DNA from: Rhodococcus sp. SBT000017
GTDB taxonomy: Bacteria > Actinomycetota > Actinomycetes > Mycobacteriales > Mycobacteriaceae
NCBI RefSeq assembly: GCF_003688915.1
Contig: NZ_REFU01000004.1
Location: 1 to 64,000, forward strand
Reading direction: 5' to 3'
DNA: 64,000 nt
In this document: positions 39,623-47,741 of the stretch, piece by piece
How the letters are laid out: every line of letters starts with the position of its first letter
Position numbering within the stretch: the first letter of the stretch is position 1
Made by a program: the position numbers and the translations under genes
Notes under the pieces: generated by a model
The model's database searches: none
The model's input: only the letters and a program-made list of their open reading frames with translations
What the model was told of the DNA's origin: nothing

Positions 39623-40462
39623 TCAGGGGGTCAGATTTTTTGGGGCCTTCCAGCCCTCGGGTGGGTAGGCGATGACCAGCGAGCCGTGGCCGGGCCAGTT
39701 CCCGTCGACGTCCGCGTTGCTCATCGGCCCGGATTCGCCGTCGAGGAGCACCCTCATGTGGGGGTCGCAGTGCCGAAGCCACCAGCTCGACATCGCCGCC
39801 GGATCATCGGGTGAACTGCGCGCTTCTTCGAACGCCCACCACAGGGACTTGAGCCGCGACACGACCTCTTGGTGTTGCCACCAGCGCCGATCCCAGGACA
39901 GCCCACGGCCGGGCTTGTCGTCGATCTTGCGGTTGATGACGTGGCTGAGGTACTTCTCCACGAAGTCCTCGAGCCGCAGAAACGCCGGGGCTGGTAGCTC
40001 GTCGGCGTCCTCTCCGATCGGGATCGGGTGCTCGTGAGGAAGGTCCACGAGGTCGTCCGCGGCCCAGTCTGCGGGGACCGGATCGCACGTCAAGGGTCCG
40101 TAGCCAGTCCAGGTGCCGGCATCGTCGGCGCCGCTCATCGGCCCGGTGGCACCGTCGAGGAGCATCCGCAGGTGGGGTTCGCAGTGCTCGACCCACCATC
40201 CCGACATCGCGGCCCGGTCCTCGACCGTGCGGCGCGCGGATTCCCAGGCCCACCACAGGGCGGTCAGTCGGGCGACTGCTTCACTGTGCCGCCACCACCG
40301 GGCGTCCCAGGTCAGTCCGTGGCCGGGTCGGTCGCTGATGCGTCGCTGGATCACCCGGGCGAGGTAGTGCTGAACCCAGTCGTCGACCGATTCGTACGCG
40401 GGGTCGACCTCCGGTTCGGCGTCGAGGTCCAGTTCGGTGTCGAAGTCGAATTCATCGTCCAT
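39623..40462 (-). CDS. tandem DUF4913 protein (279 aa)
   Basis: Two copies of one domain: residues about 22-125 (SVDDWVQHYLARVIQRRISD, WDARWWRHSEAVARLTALWW, CEPHLRMLLDGATGPM) and about 158-262 (EDFVEKYLSHVINRKIDDK, WDRRWWQHQEVVSRLKSLWW, CDPHMRVLLDGESGPM). DUF4913 proteins are routinely encoded beside VirD4-like ATPases in actinobacteria, usually as a single domain. The start overlaps the coupling-protein stop by 11 bp. Likely an accessory of the coupling ATPase. Confidence 0.85.
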   Translation of the reverse strand: MDDEFDFDTELDLDAEPEVDPAYESVDDWVQHYLARVIQRRISDRPGHGLTWDARWWRHSEAVARLTALWWAWESARRTVEDRAAMSGWWVEHCEPHLRMLLDGATGPMSGADDAGTWTGYGPLTCDPVPADWAADDLVDLPHEHPIPIGEDADELPAPAFLRLEDFVEKYLSHVINRKIDDKPGRGLSWDRRWWQHQEVVSRLKSLWWAFEEARSSPDDPAAMSSWWLRHCDPHMRVLLDGESGPMSNADVDGNWPGHGSLVIAYPPEGWKAPKNLTP

Positions 40463-42410
40463 CGATGCTCACCGCCGATCGGTCCCAGTCGTGTTCGTGT
40501 TCGTGTTCGTCGTGGTCGGGTTCGTGGTCGATGTTGAACGGGCCGTCGAGCAGTTCCTTCGCGTGCTCGGCGGATCCGCTGTATTCGATGATCGATTGTT
40601 TGATGGTGTCGGCGTCCTCGGTGTCGGTCCACCAGATCTTCTTGATCAGAACGGGTGGATTTTCCGGAAAGACCACGATGGCGCGGCTTTTCGGGAGGGC
40701 AGCGAGTTCGTTGATCGGAAGAATGGGACGTTCCTGCCAGCTCTGCGAGGAGCTGCGGGTGCCCTGGCTGTTGCTGCGCGTGGTCGATTGCACTTCGTGC
40801 GAACCGATTTGGTCGGACAGGTCGCTGAGGTAGTGCTTGTCCTTGATGTTGCCGCCGTAGAAGTGCACGGCCCCGGCGATCATCGAATCGAACTCGTCAC
40901 GGCCCCACACTCGCGCACCCTGCTGTGGTGACTGCAGAATCGCGATCGGGATGATGCCGCGGCCACCGAAGTGCGAGTACTGGTCCGGCAGTTGGCGAAG
41001 TAGCACGGTGTTGGCGGCCTCGTCGAGAACGGCCAGCAACGGAATGTCGAGCCGACCGCCCTGGGTGCGGACGGTGGGCTGCCACAGCCTGGTCGGCCAC
41101 CACCGCGGCATCTGCTTGTCGTAGGCGCGTGCCGGGGTCCGTGAGGCCAACGCGGTCGCTTCGTCGAAGATCTGTCCCACCAGCGCGGTGGTCAGCGGTG
41201 CCGCCGAATCCGGTCCCTCGAGCGAGAGTGCGTAGAGAGTGTCGGTGCTGGCCACGAACGCCCGCGGGTCGAACTCGGGCAGATCGTGCAGCGGCTCCTC
41301 GTACCGCGTGGTCACACGCGGGGCGACGGTCCTGTCCCTGGCGTCTACTTCGATGATCGCGCGCGCCGGCGGGGTGACAGCGCGGGCGTACTCGTCGTCG
41401 GAGAGGATGTCGAGGAATCGGCGCGCCATGTCGAACAGGCCGTCGCGCTGACGCTCGGTCAGGCCCTGCGCTTCGAGGACTCGCGCCGACGCGCGCTTCT
41501 TGTCGAAGGCAGCGAGAATGTGTGCGGGGGTTTTGTCCTGGTCGCTTCCGAGCCAACCGATCGCGTGCAGGAGATCTCCGCCTGCCAATGCCGCCGCCAG
41601 GCAGTAGAGGGCGAGCAGTTCTTGAGCGCCGCCGTCGAAGTAGCCGTCGGTCTTGGCATCCTTCTTCGTCGACGCGGAGACGAAGAATGACGCGAGCTTG
41701 CGCGCCTGCGCGAGGGTGGCGACGTGCTTGAGGGCGTTCCACCAGAAATTGAGCTGCACCGATCCGCTGACCCCCTGCAGGTCGGACACCCACGCACGTC
41801 CGCACTGTTCGCGGCCGAGGCGAGTCGCCGCGTACAGGTCGGGCTTGTTGCTCGTCACGATTGCGGGGCCGGGCGCAGCCAGGGTCGCGCGCACCGCAAG
41901 GGCGACGGTCTTTCCCATCCGTGTGCCGGCCAGGGCGACCATGACCATTTCCCACGACAGGTACACCGGCTTGTCGCCCACCACTGTCGTGCCGAGAAGA
42001 AATCCCCACGACCGAGGATCCGACTTGTCGAGCTGAGGCATCAGGCGATGCGACTCTTTCGGGGAGACCCCACGCAGTTTGTTCGGTGCCACCATCGTGC
42101 GCGCGGCCCGGTCGACTTCGGTACGTCCCTTGGCTCGCCGAACTGCGATCGGCAGCGCGACCGCAGCGATCGCCACCACCGATGCCACGGCGATAGCCGT
42201 CGACTGCCACGGCCATGGGCGCTGCCCGGTGACGGACTCGAACACCCCCTGTATGGGGTTGCCGCTGGGGTCGCCGCCGGCAAGGAATGTTCCTGCCCAC
42301 CAGGACAAGACGAGGGTGATCACGACGGCCAGGACGATGCAGAGTAGCACCGCCGGTAGAAGGTTCTCTTGCGATCGGGCACCGGTTCCGGATCTGCGTG
42401 TCTGTGCCAT
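40452..42410 (-). CDS. VirD4/TraD-like type IV coupling ATPase
   Basis: 652 residues. Two N-terminal membrane helices (about 18-45, 70-92), Walker A-type AGTRMGKT at 161-168, IVTSNKPDLY, and Walker B IPLLAVLDEAAN at about 470. The C-terminal region carries an acidic/His-rich tail (HDEHEHEHDWD). This is the T4CP that recruits the relaxase-DNA complex to the secretion channel. The long open frame upstream of ATG 42410 is not used; the ATG overlaps the preceding stop (TGATG). Confidence 0.9.
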   Translation of the reverse strand: MAQTRRSGTGARSQENLLPAVLLCIVLAVVITLVLSWWAGTFLAGGDPSGNPIQGVFESVTGQRPWPWQSTAIAVASVVAIAAVALPIAVRRAKGRTEVDRAARTMVAPNKLRGVSPKESHRLMPQLDKSDPRSWGFLLGTTVVGDKPVYLSWEMVMVALAGTRMGKTVALAVRATLAAPGPAIVTSNKPDLYAATRLGREQCGRAWVSDLQGVSGSVQLNFWWNALKHVATLAQARKLASFFVSASTKKDAKTDGYFDGGAQELLALYCLAAALAGGDLLHAIGWLGSDQDKTPAHILAAFDKKRASARVLEAQGLTERQRDGLFDMARRFLDILSDDEYARAVTPPARAIIEVDARDRTVAPRVTTRYEEPLHDLPEFDPRAFVASTDTLYALSLEGPDSAAPLTTALVGQIFDEATALASRTPARAYDKQMPRWWPTRLWQPTVRTQGGRLDIPLLAVLDEAANTVLLRQLPDQYSHFGGRGIIPIAILQSPQQGARVWGRDEFDSMIAGAVHFYGGNIKDKHYLSDLSDQIGSHEVQSTTRSNSQGTRSSSQSWQERPILPINELAALPKSRAIVVFPENPPVLIKKIWWTDTEDADTIKQSIIEYSGSAEHAKELLDGPFNIDHEPDHDEHEHEHDWDRSAVSIDGR

Positions 42411-42814
42411 CAGAGCGCTTTCCCCTCGATCGCGTCCTGCGTGGTGGTGGCGGTCATCGGATCGTCCGTCGGGTCGGGTCGGGGGCGGTGGTGCACGAAC
42501 ACGTGCAGCAGGCCGGCCACACCGAGGGCGAACACGGGCATGAGATACGAGATCGCCGCCAGGGCGGTGTGGGGTGTGACGATCGAGTGCCCGGCGATCG
42601 CCGCACCGACGAGGACGGCGAGGGTGAGGGCCACCGCTGCCGGTTTCGCCCAGTGCCGGCGAACCGACCACAGCAGCACGATGATCGACACGAGCAGAGC
42701 TGCCACAGTATTGATCACCGTGAGCGCTGCGAGGTCGAACCCCGAGGGTGCTGGCAAGAAGGCACCGATCGGGTCCGGATTGATGATGTGTTCTCTCATG
42801 ATCGACGTCCTCAT
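42410..42814 (-). CDS. membrane protein (134 aa) upstream of the coupling ATPase
   Basis: MRTSIMREHIINPDPIGAFL... three to four membrane segments (about 28-50, 58-78, 88-112). The ATG overlaps the TcpC-like stop (ATGA) and its stop overlaps the coupling ATPase start, so all three are co-translated. May anchor or partner the coupling protein. No family recognised. Confidence 0.7.
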   Translation of the reverse strand: MRTSIMREHIINPDPIGAFLPAPSGFDLAALTVINTVAALLVSIIVLLWSVRRHWAKPAAVALTLAVLVGAAIAGHSIVTPHTALAAISYLMPVFALGVAGLLHVFVHHRPRPDPTDDPMTATTTQDAIEGKAL

Positions 42815-43359
42815 TTCGGTGCCAGGTTGTATTCGGTCAGTTGCCATGTGTGGGAGTTCTTTTCGACGACTGCCCGGACTCTGTAGTCGCGGTAGGGGGT
42901 GGTGCTTCCGTCGCGGTGCAGGACGGTCTGGGTGAGTGCGACGTCGAGTACCTGCCGGGTGCCGGAGGCGCTGATTGCTTCGCCCGATTGTGCTGTGGCC
43001 GTGATGATGTCCCCGGAGTCGCGCCAGCCCGCCCACTGCGGCAGGGGCCGGACCCCGGTCGCGGCCGGTTGTGCGGCGTCGGCGGCGAGCTGCCCGCCGA
43101 GCCAGCGCTGTGCGCGTCCGACGGCGGCAGCGGGGGAGGGATCGACTGCCGGTTGCCACGAGAACATCGCCGCCAGAGCCGCTTCGGCGACGGCGTCCGG
43201 ATCGGAGCCGCGGTCCTCGTCGAGGTGCACGTGGGCGTCGGTGGCCGGGCCGCGGCTGTCGTCGGTGCCGCTGAATTTGACGAGGGTGATCACGGCGGCG
43301 GCGACGGCCACGACGAACACCAACACCGCACTGATCGCGATGAGCTGCCCGCGTTTCAT
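42811..43359 (-). CDS. TcpC/VirB8-like membrane protein (182 aa)
   Basis: MKRGQLIAISAVLVFVVAVA forms a single N-terminal membrane anchor; the outside part holds an NTF2-like fold (PDAVAEAALAAMFSWQPAVD, GTRQVLDVALTQTVLHRDG, YRVRAVVEKNSHTWQL). This is the build of VirB8/TcpC proteins that assemble the T4SS core. ATGA overlap with both neighbours. Confidence 0.75.
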   Translation of the reverse strand: MKRGQLIAISAVLVFVVAVAAAVITLVKFSGTDDSRGPATDAHVHLDEDRGSDPDAVAEAALAAMFSWQPAVDPSPAAAVGRAQRWLGGQLAADAAQPAATGVRPLPQWAGWRDSGDIITATAQSGEAISASGTRQVLDVALTQTVLHRDGSTTPYRDYRVRAVVEKNSHTWQLTEYNLAPK

Positions 43360-44036
43360 CCTGCGATCCGTTCGTCGACGACGAGGGTGGTCAGGTTCGT
43401 CTCTCGCCAGGACTTGTAGCCGTTCTCGCGGCACCATTCCGCCGCCGGGTTGTCCTGGTCGATTTCGATGCTCACGTGTACTCGGGCGCGCAGCGCGGTT
43501 CGCTCCAGAGCCGGGTCGTCGGCCGCGACTTCGTGGTTGAGCACGTGCAGGATCAGCCGGACTGCCTCGACGTCGAGTTCCTCGCGGGCTTGGCCGGCGA
43601 CGAACACCGCGTGCTGCGCTACCGAGAGGTCGGCCGAGTCCTGGTCGCCATTGCGGTAGAGCTTGTCGTCGGGGTGAAAGGTGTTGTAGGTGACGACGGC
43701 TCCTTCGGGTCCGCAGATAGCGAACGAGGACACTTCGTCGTCGGCCGCGGTCCACATCTCGAGTACCGGCCCGTCCGCGGCGGCTGCGGCGATCTGCTCT
43801 CTGCGCTGGGCGTAGGCCTGCTCGCGCAGTGCGTCGTAGTCGATGCCCAGCTGTTTGGACAGTTCGGTCTTGAACTTCGGGAACAGGCCTGGAACGGCGA
43901 GGTCGTGCTCTTTCGCCCACGCGTAAAGCTCGCCGTGGGTCTCGAGCGCGCGCAGGTCGTCGAGGTTGTCCTTGACCGTCTTTTTCGCGGTCTCCCATTC
44001 GGCGACCGAGTTGTGGGTGCTGCGTCGTTTGGCCAT
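43356..44036 (-). CDS. conserved transfer-operon protein (226 aa)
   Basis: MAKRRSTHNSVAEWETAKKT... cytoplasmic, with an N-terminal helical region (LETHGELYAWAKEHDLAVPG) and a C-terminal alpha/beta part (SFAICGPEGAVVTYNTFHPD, VHVSIEIDQDNPAAEWC). No signal peptide or membrane segment. It lies between the wall-hydrolase and TcpC-like genes. No domain recognised; role in the T4SS inferred from position only. Confidence 0.6.
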   Translation of the reverse strand: MAKRRSTHNSVAEWETAKKTVKDNLDDLRALETHGELYAWAKEHDLAVPGLFPKFKTELSKQLGIDYDALREQAYAQRREQIAAAAADGPVLEMWTAADDEVSSFAICGPEGAVVTYNTFHPDDKLYRNGDQDSADLSVAQHAVFVAGQAREELDVEAVRLILHVLNHEVAADDPALERTALRARVHVSIEIDQDNPAAEWCRENGYKSWRETNLTTLVVDERIAG

Positions 44037-44069
44037 GTCGGGTATCTCCTTGGTTGTCGTGTCGTGTGC

Positions 44070-45692
44070 TCAGGCGATCGAGGCGAATTCGGTGGCGTAC
44101 TGCTGGATCAGGTCGACGTAGGGGCGGGTCTGGTTGACGTAGTCCGGTGAGCCGGTGGGGAATCCGCCGGAGGACTGGACCGCGCCGAACCCTGCGTTGT
44201 AGGCGGCGAGATACAGCTCGAGCGGGCCGTTGGGGGCGGAGATGGACCCGTTGGCGATCCCGGCGTCGACCTGGCCGGCGATCTCGCACATGTAGCGGCC
44301 TTGGGCCATCACTGCGTCTCCGATGTCGTAGGGGGAGACCGAGCCGTTGCCGTCGTCGTCGCGCCCGTAGCCGGGCCAGGTACCGGGCATGAACTGCGCC
44401 GGTCCTTCGGCTCCGTCCGGGCTGACCGAGCGGGGGTTGAAGCCCGATTCCTGCTTGAGCTGTCCGGCGATGACGGGTGGGCGGATCTGCGGGCAGGTGT
44501 TGCCGGCCCTGATCACCCACGGCTCGAACTCCGGGGGCACTTTTCCGGGTGCGAGATCGGTTTCACCGCCGCTCGCAGCGGGATTGACCCCGCACGGGGT
44601 CGGGACCGCCCCTGGGCTGCCTGCTGCGCCCGGTGCCGGGCCGTAGGTGGTCAGAGCGTCGGGCATGCCGCCACCGACGGTGGTGACGTGGACGTGGTCG
44701 AAGTGATTCTGGGTGGGGGAGCCGCGGTCCTCCATCAGGTTCGAGGAGCCTTCGGCGGGGATGTAGGTCTGACGCCAGATGAGGTACTCGATGTGCAGCT
44801 CGGTCTTGTTGGCCATCAGGTACTCGACAATCCGATCGCCGAGCTCCTTGCCGGCACCGGTGTCGTAGTCCGGGATCATGATGTCCGCGGCGCGGCCGCT
44901 GGGGTGATCGTCGTAGGCGTCGTATGGACGCCACCCACCGATCGTTTTGATCTCGGGGAACTTCTGCGCGACCGCTCGGGCCAGACGAACGGTGTCGACC
45001 TGCCAGTGCTCCTCGGAGCCGACCGATGGTGGTAGCGGGGGAAGATCGCCGCCGGGGGCCGGTGCTGTGGGGGACGGCGACGGCGCGGTCGGGCTCCCGG
45101 CGGGGGCGTCGGGCTCGGATGCTGCGGCGATCCACGGGGCTGGATCGACGGCTTCGCCGGCGTCGTGGCCGCCTTGCCAGATCTCGAAGTGCAGGTGCGC
45201 GCCTCCCGGTCCGGGTGGTGAGACTTCGCCGTTGTAGCCGACTTTCGCGATCTCCTGGCCTGCGTGGACCTGTTGGCCGGGGGTCACCTCGAGGTCGTCG
45301 GGGAACATATGTCCGTAGACGCTCGAGATGATCTGTCCGTCGATGTTGTGGTCGATGACGATCCACTCACCGAACCCCGTTGCCGGTCCGGCTTTGGACA
45401 CCACACCATCGGCGGTGGCGTAGATCGGTTCGCCTGCAGCCGATCCGAAATCCTGACCCTCGTGCATGGTGCCCCAGCGCGGACCGAACCCGGACGTCAA
45501 CTGGTAGGTGCCGGCCTTCATCGGCTTGACCTTGGTGCCGGCGGGGAACGTCGCGATCGGTGCGCCGCCGGGCAGGCAGTCCCCGACCTTCGGTTCGTCG
45601 TCGCCGGGGAACATCAGCAGCACCAGCGCCAAGATCAGAGACAGGAACAGGGCGACGCCGACCAACGTCCCCTTGCCGGCGGTGCTTTTCAC
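44070..45692 (-). CDS. three-enzyme cell-wall hydrolase: M23 peptidase, M15-like region, lytic transglycosylase
   Basis: 540 residues. Membrane anchor at 8-28. LytM/M23 domain about 60-190 with zinc ligands H77, D81 and H168 (HEGQD, AHLHFEI; H166 catalytic). About 230-345 is an ARB_07466/M15-like region (IGGWRPYDAYDDHPSGRAAD, NHFDHVHV). About 385-510 is a lytic transglycosylase with KQESGFNP (catalytic Glu), GPAQFMPGTW and AYNAGF. It cuts both glycan and peptide bonds to let the channel cross the wall, as VirB1-type proteins do. All three catalytic motif sets look intact. Confidence 0.9.
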   Translation of the reverse strand: MKSTAGKGTLVGVALFLSLILALVLLMFPGDDEPKVGDCLPGGAPIATFPAGTKVKPMKAGTYQLTSGFGPRWGTMHEGQDFGSAAGEPIYATADGVVSKAGPATGFGEWIVIDHNIDGQIISSVYGHMFPDDLEVTPGQQVHAGQEIAKVGYNGEVSPPGPGGAHLHFEIWQGGHDAGEAVDPAPWIAAASEPDAPAGSPTAPSPSPTAPAPGGDLPPLPPSVGSEEHWQVDTVRLARAVAQKFPEIKTIGGWRPYDAYDDHPSGRAADIMIPDYDTGAGKELGDRIVEYLMANKTELHIEYLIWRQTYIPAEGSSNLMEDRGSPTQNHFDHVHVTTVGGGMPDALTTYGPAPGAAGSPGAVPTPCGVNPAASGGETDLAPGKVPPEFEPWVIRAGNTCPQIRPPVIAGQLKQESGFNPRSVSPDGAEGPAQFMPGTWPGYGRDDDGNGSVSPYDIGDAVMAQGRYMCEIAGQVDAGIANGSISAPNGPLELYLAAYNAGFGAVQSSGGFPTGSPDYVNQTRPYVDLIQQYATEFASIA

Positions 45693-45696
45693 CGGT

Positions 45697-45966
45697 TCAG
45701 ATCCTTTCGCGGCCGAGAGCGCGTTGCAGGATGGTCACTTGGTCGCGGAGCTCGCGGACGGCCAATTCGGTGTCGGCGGGGAACTGGCTCACGCGTGCTG
45801 CACCGCGTTCGTGGCGCACCCAGTTACGCAGGGTGGTGACCGGGATCTGCAGTGCCGCAGCGACAGCGACGACGGCCTCTTCGCGTGAGGACGCAGTCTT
45901 CATCTGCTCGCCGACAAGCGCGAGGCATTTGTCGCGAAACTCGGTGGTGTAGAACCGTTTGGCCAT
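45697..45966 (-). CDS. IS3 OrfA-like HTH protein inside the T4SS operon (89 aa)
   Basis: MAKRFYTTEFRDKCLALVGE ... VTTLRNWVRHERGAA ... RELRDQVTILQRALGRER is the transposase_8/OrfA layout: HTH followed by a leucine-type coiled coil. No OrfB or inverted repeats are nearby. It starts 1 bp after the VirB4 stop and ends 4 bp before the hydrolase, so it is an integral operon member, perhaps a domesticated regulator or DNA adaptor. Confidence 0.7.
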   Translation of the reverse strand: MAKRFYTTEFRDKCLALVGEQMKTASSREEAVVAVAAALQIPVTTLRNWVRHERGAARVSQFPADTELAVRELRDQVTILQRALGRERI

Positions 45967-45967
45967 C

Positions 45968-47740
45968 TCACGCGACCTCGTCGTAGTCGTCGGCGTCGTC
46001 GCCGACGAAGGTGAACCGGTAGTTGGTGTCGTGGACACCGGATTCGACCTCCGACGGCATGAGCACGGTCCGGAACGGAATACCCGGTGCGCCTTGCTCA
46101 CCGAGTTTGACGATGAACTTGCCCTGCCCGGGAGGAGCGCTCAGAGCGCCGGCCTCACCGGTCAACGCCTTCGGCGACGACCAGGAGGTGATGTCGGCGA
46201 TTTCGGTGTCGGTGAACGGTTTGATGTCGGACAGTCGCGCCATCTCCTTGCGTGGCAATGCGCCCACCACCAGCACTCCGGCGCGTTCGACCAGGCCTTT
46301 GGCGGTCGCGACGTCTTCGGGGTTGGGCAGGGATTCGAGGTCGCTGATGGTGTGGGTGCACATCAACAGTGCGGTACCCCAAGCCCGGTTCAGGCGGGTC
46401 AGTTCGTCGACGCGGTCGACCATGCCGACGCCCGCACGCAGCACCTGCCACATCTCGTCGAGAACGACCAGGAAGTTGCGGCGCGGTCCGCACCCGGCGT
46501 CGGCCAGGTAGTGAGCGGCGTCGGTGGCCGCGAAGCCGTGCTCCCAGCAGGCGAGCAGGACCGCGCCCTTGAGGGTCTTGTCGGCCGTGCCGATTCCCGA
46601 GACGTCGACGCAGACAGCAGCGGCGTTGATGTCGATCGGGACGGTGGTCTGACCGCAGAACACCTCACCGAACTCACCGTCGATCAGGGCGTGGAGAGTG
46701 CGCCGCAATGCCTTCGAGTCGGCGCGGTACTCGGCGTTGGTGTCGGATTTGAATGCCCGCCGTACCGGGTCGGGGCCTTCCTCGAGGACGTCCGCGAGAT
46801 CGGAGAGCAGCGGCTGGACGTCGCCGGTGAAGCGTTCTTCGAGTAGGCGGATCGCGGCACCGAGGGCGGAGATCTCGAAGTCTCCGATCGGGTCGTTGCC
46901 GCGGGTGACCTGCAGCAATGTCTTGACCCGGCGTACTCGGTCGCCCGCGATGCGTTTGCGCACCAGGGCCGCGGTTTTGTCGGCGGCGTCGGTGCCGGCG
47001 GCATCGAGGGTCGCCAGGATCTGGGCGAGAGGCCCCATGTCGAGGGGGTTGATCTGCCCGCGGCCCAGGCCGAGGTCGATGATCTGGCCTCGATCACCGA
47101 GGGCCTCGACGAGTTTGCGGTAGTCGGGCCGCATGTCGCCCATGATCAGGGTGGACACTCCGGCGTAGATCAGGCCGAGGATGATCTTGCGAGCCAACGT
47201 CGATTTACCGAAGCCGGGCAGCCCGAGCAGCATCATCGAGGGCTGTTGGAGGAACCGGGCCCGGGTCATCCACGAGAGCGGGTCGAAGCACACCGGTGCT
47301 CCGGTGTAGAGGTGCACACCGAGTGGCACACCGACGATCGGTGCCCCGGCCCCGACGGGGAACGGCCACATACCGGCGGCTTGCAGTGTGGTGGCACGGA
47401 ATTCGGTCAGGGGTAGTACCGGTCCGGCTTTGCCGCCGCCCCGTCCGGCCAGGCCCATGTGGTTGCCGCGCAAAGTCTCTACGTCGCGGCTGTGTCCCAC
47501 GGTCTTGGACCGCGCTGCAGCGTCACGCCCGAGATGCAGGCGCGCCCGCCAAGAGACGGCGATGTTCTTAGATTCGGCGGCCCGTTCGAGCTCGCGGCGC
47601 TCGTTGTCGTCGAGTACGGCGACCGGTGCGGAATCGACGCTCTCGCAGTGTCGTTCGCGCTGACGTTGTGCGGCGGTGCGGCCGAGGTCGCGGTGGGAGG
47701 CGGTAGTGGCAGCGCGTCGCCAGGGGCGTTTGATGCTCAT
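45968..47740 (-). CDS. VirB4-like T4SS ATPase (590 aa)
   Basis: Walker A GLPGFGKST at 173-181, MGDMRPDYRKLVEAL, Walker B NFLVVLDEMWQVLR at about 430, and the RVDELTRLNRAWGTALLMCT motif of VirB4/TraC ATPases. An N-terminal 120-residue part replaces the larger N-domain of Gram-negative VirB4. It powers pilus or channel assembly and substrate transfer at the inner face of the membrane. ATG is preceded by the SCO6880 stop 1 bp away. Confidence 0.9.
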   Translation of the reverse strand: MSIKRPWRRAATTASHRDLGRTAAQRQRERHCESVDSAPVAVLDDNERRELERAAESKNIAVSWRARLHLGRDAAARSKTVGHSRDVETLRGNHMGLAGRGGGKAGPVLPLTEFRATTLQAAGMWPFPVGAGAPIVGVPLGVHLYTGAPVCFDPLSWMTRARFLQQPSMMLLGLPGFGKSTLARKIILGLIYAGVSTLIMGDMRPDYRKLVEALGDRGQIIDLGLGRGQINPLDMGPLAQILATLDAAGTDAADKTAALVRKRIAGDRVRRVKTLLQVTRGNDPIGDFEISALGAAIRLLEERFTGDVQPLLSDLADVLEEGPDPVRRAFKSDTNAEYRADSKALRRTLHALIDGEFGEVFCGQTTVPIDINAAAVCVDVSGIGTADKTLKGAVLLACWEHGFAATDAAHYLADAGCGPRRNFLVVLDEMWQVLRAGVGMVDRVDELTRLNRAWGTALLMCTHTISDLESLPNPEDVATAKGLVERAGVLVVGALPRKEMARLSDIKPFTDTEIADITSWSSPKALTGEAGALSAPPGQGKFIVKLGEQGAPGIPFRTVLMPSEVESGVHDTNYRFTFVGDDADDYDEVA

Positions 47741-47741
47741 C

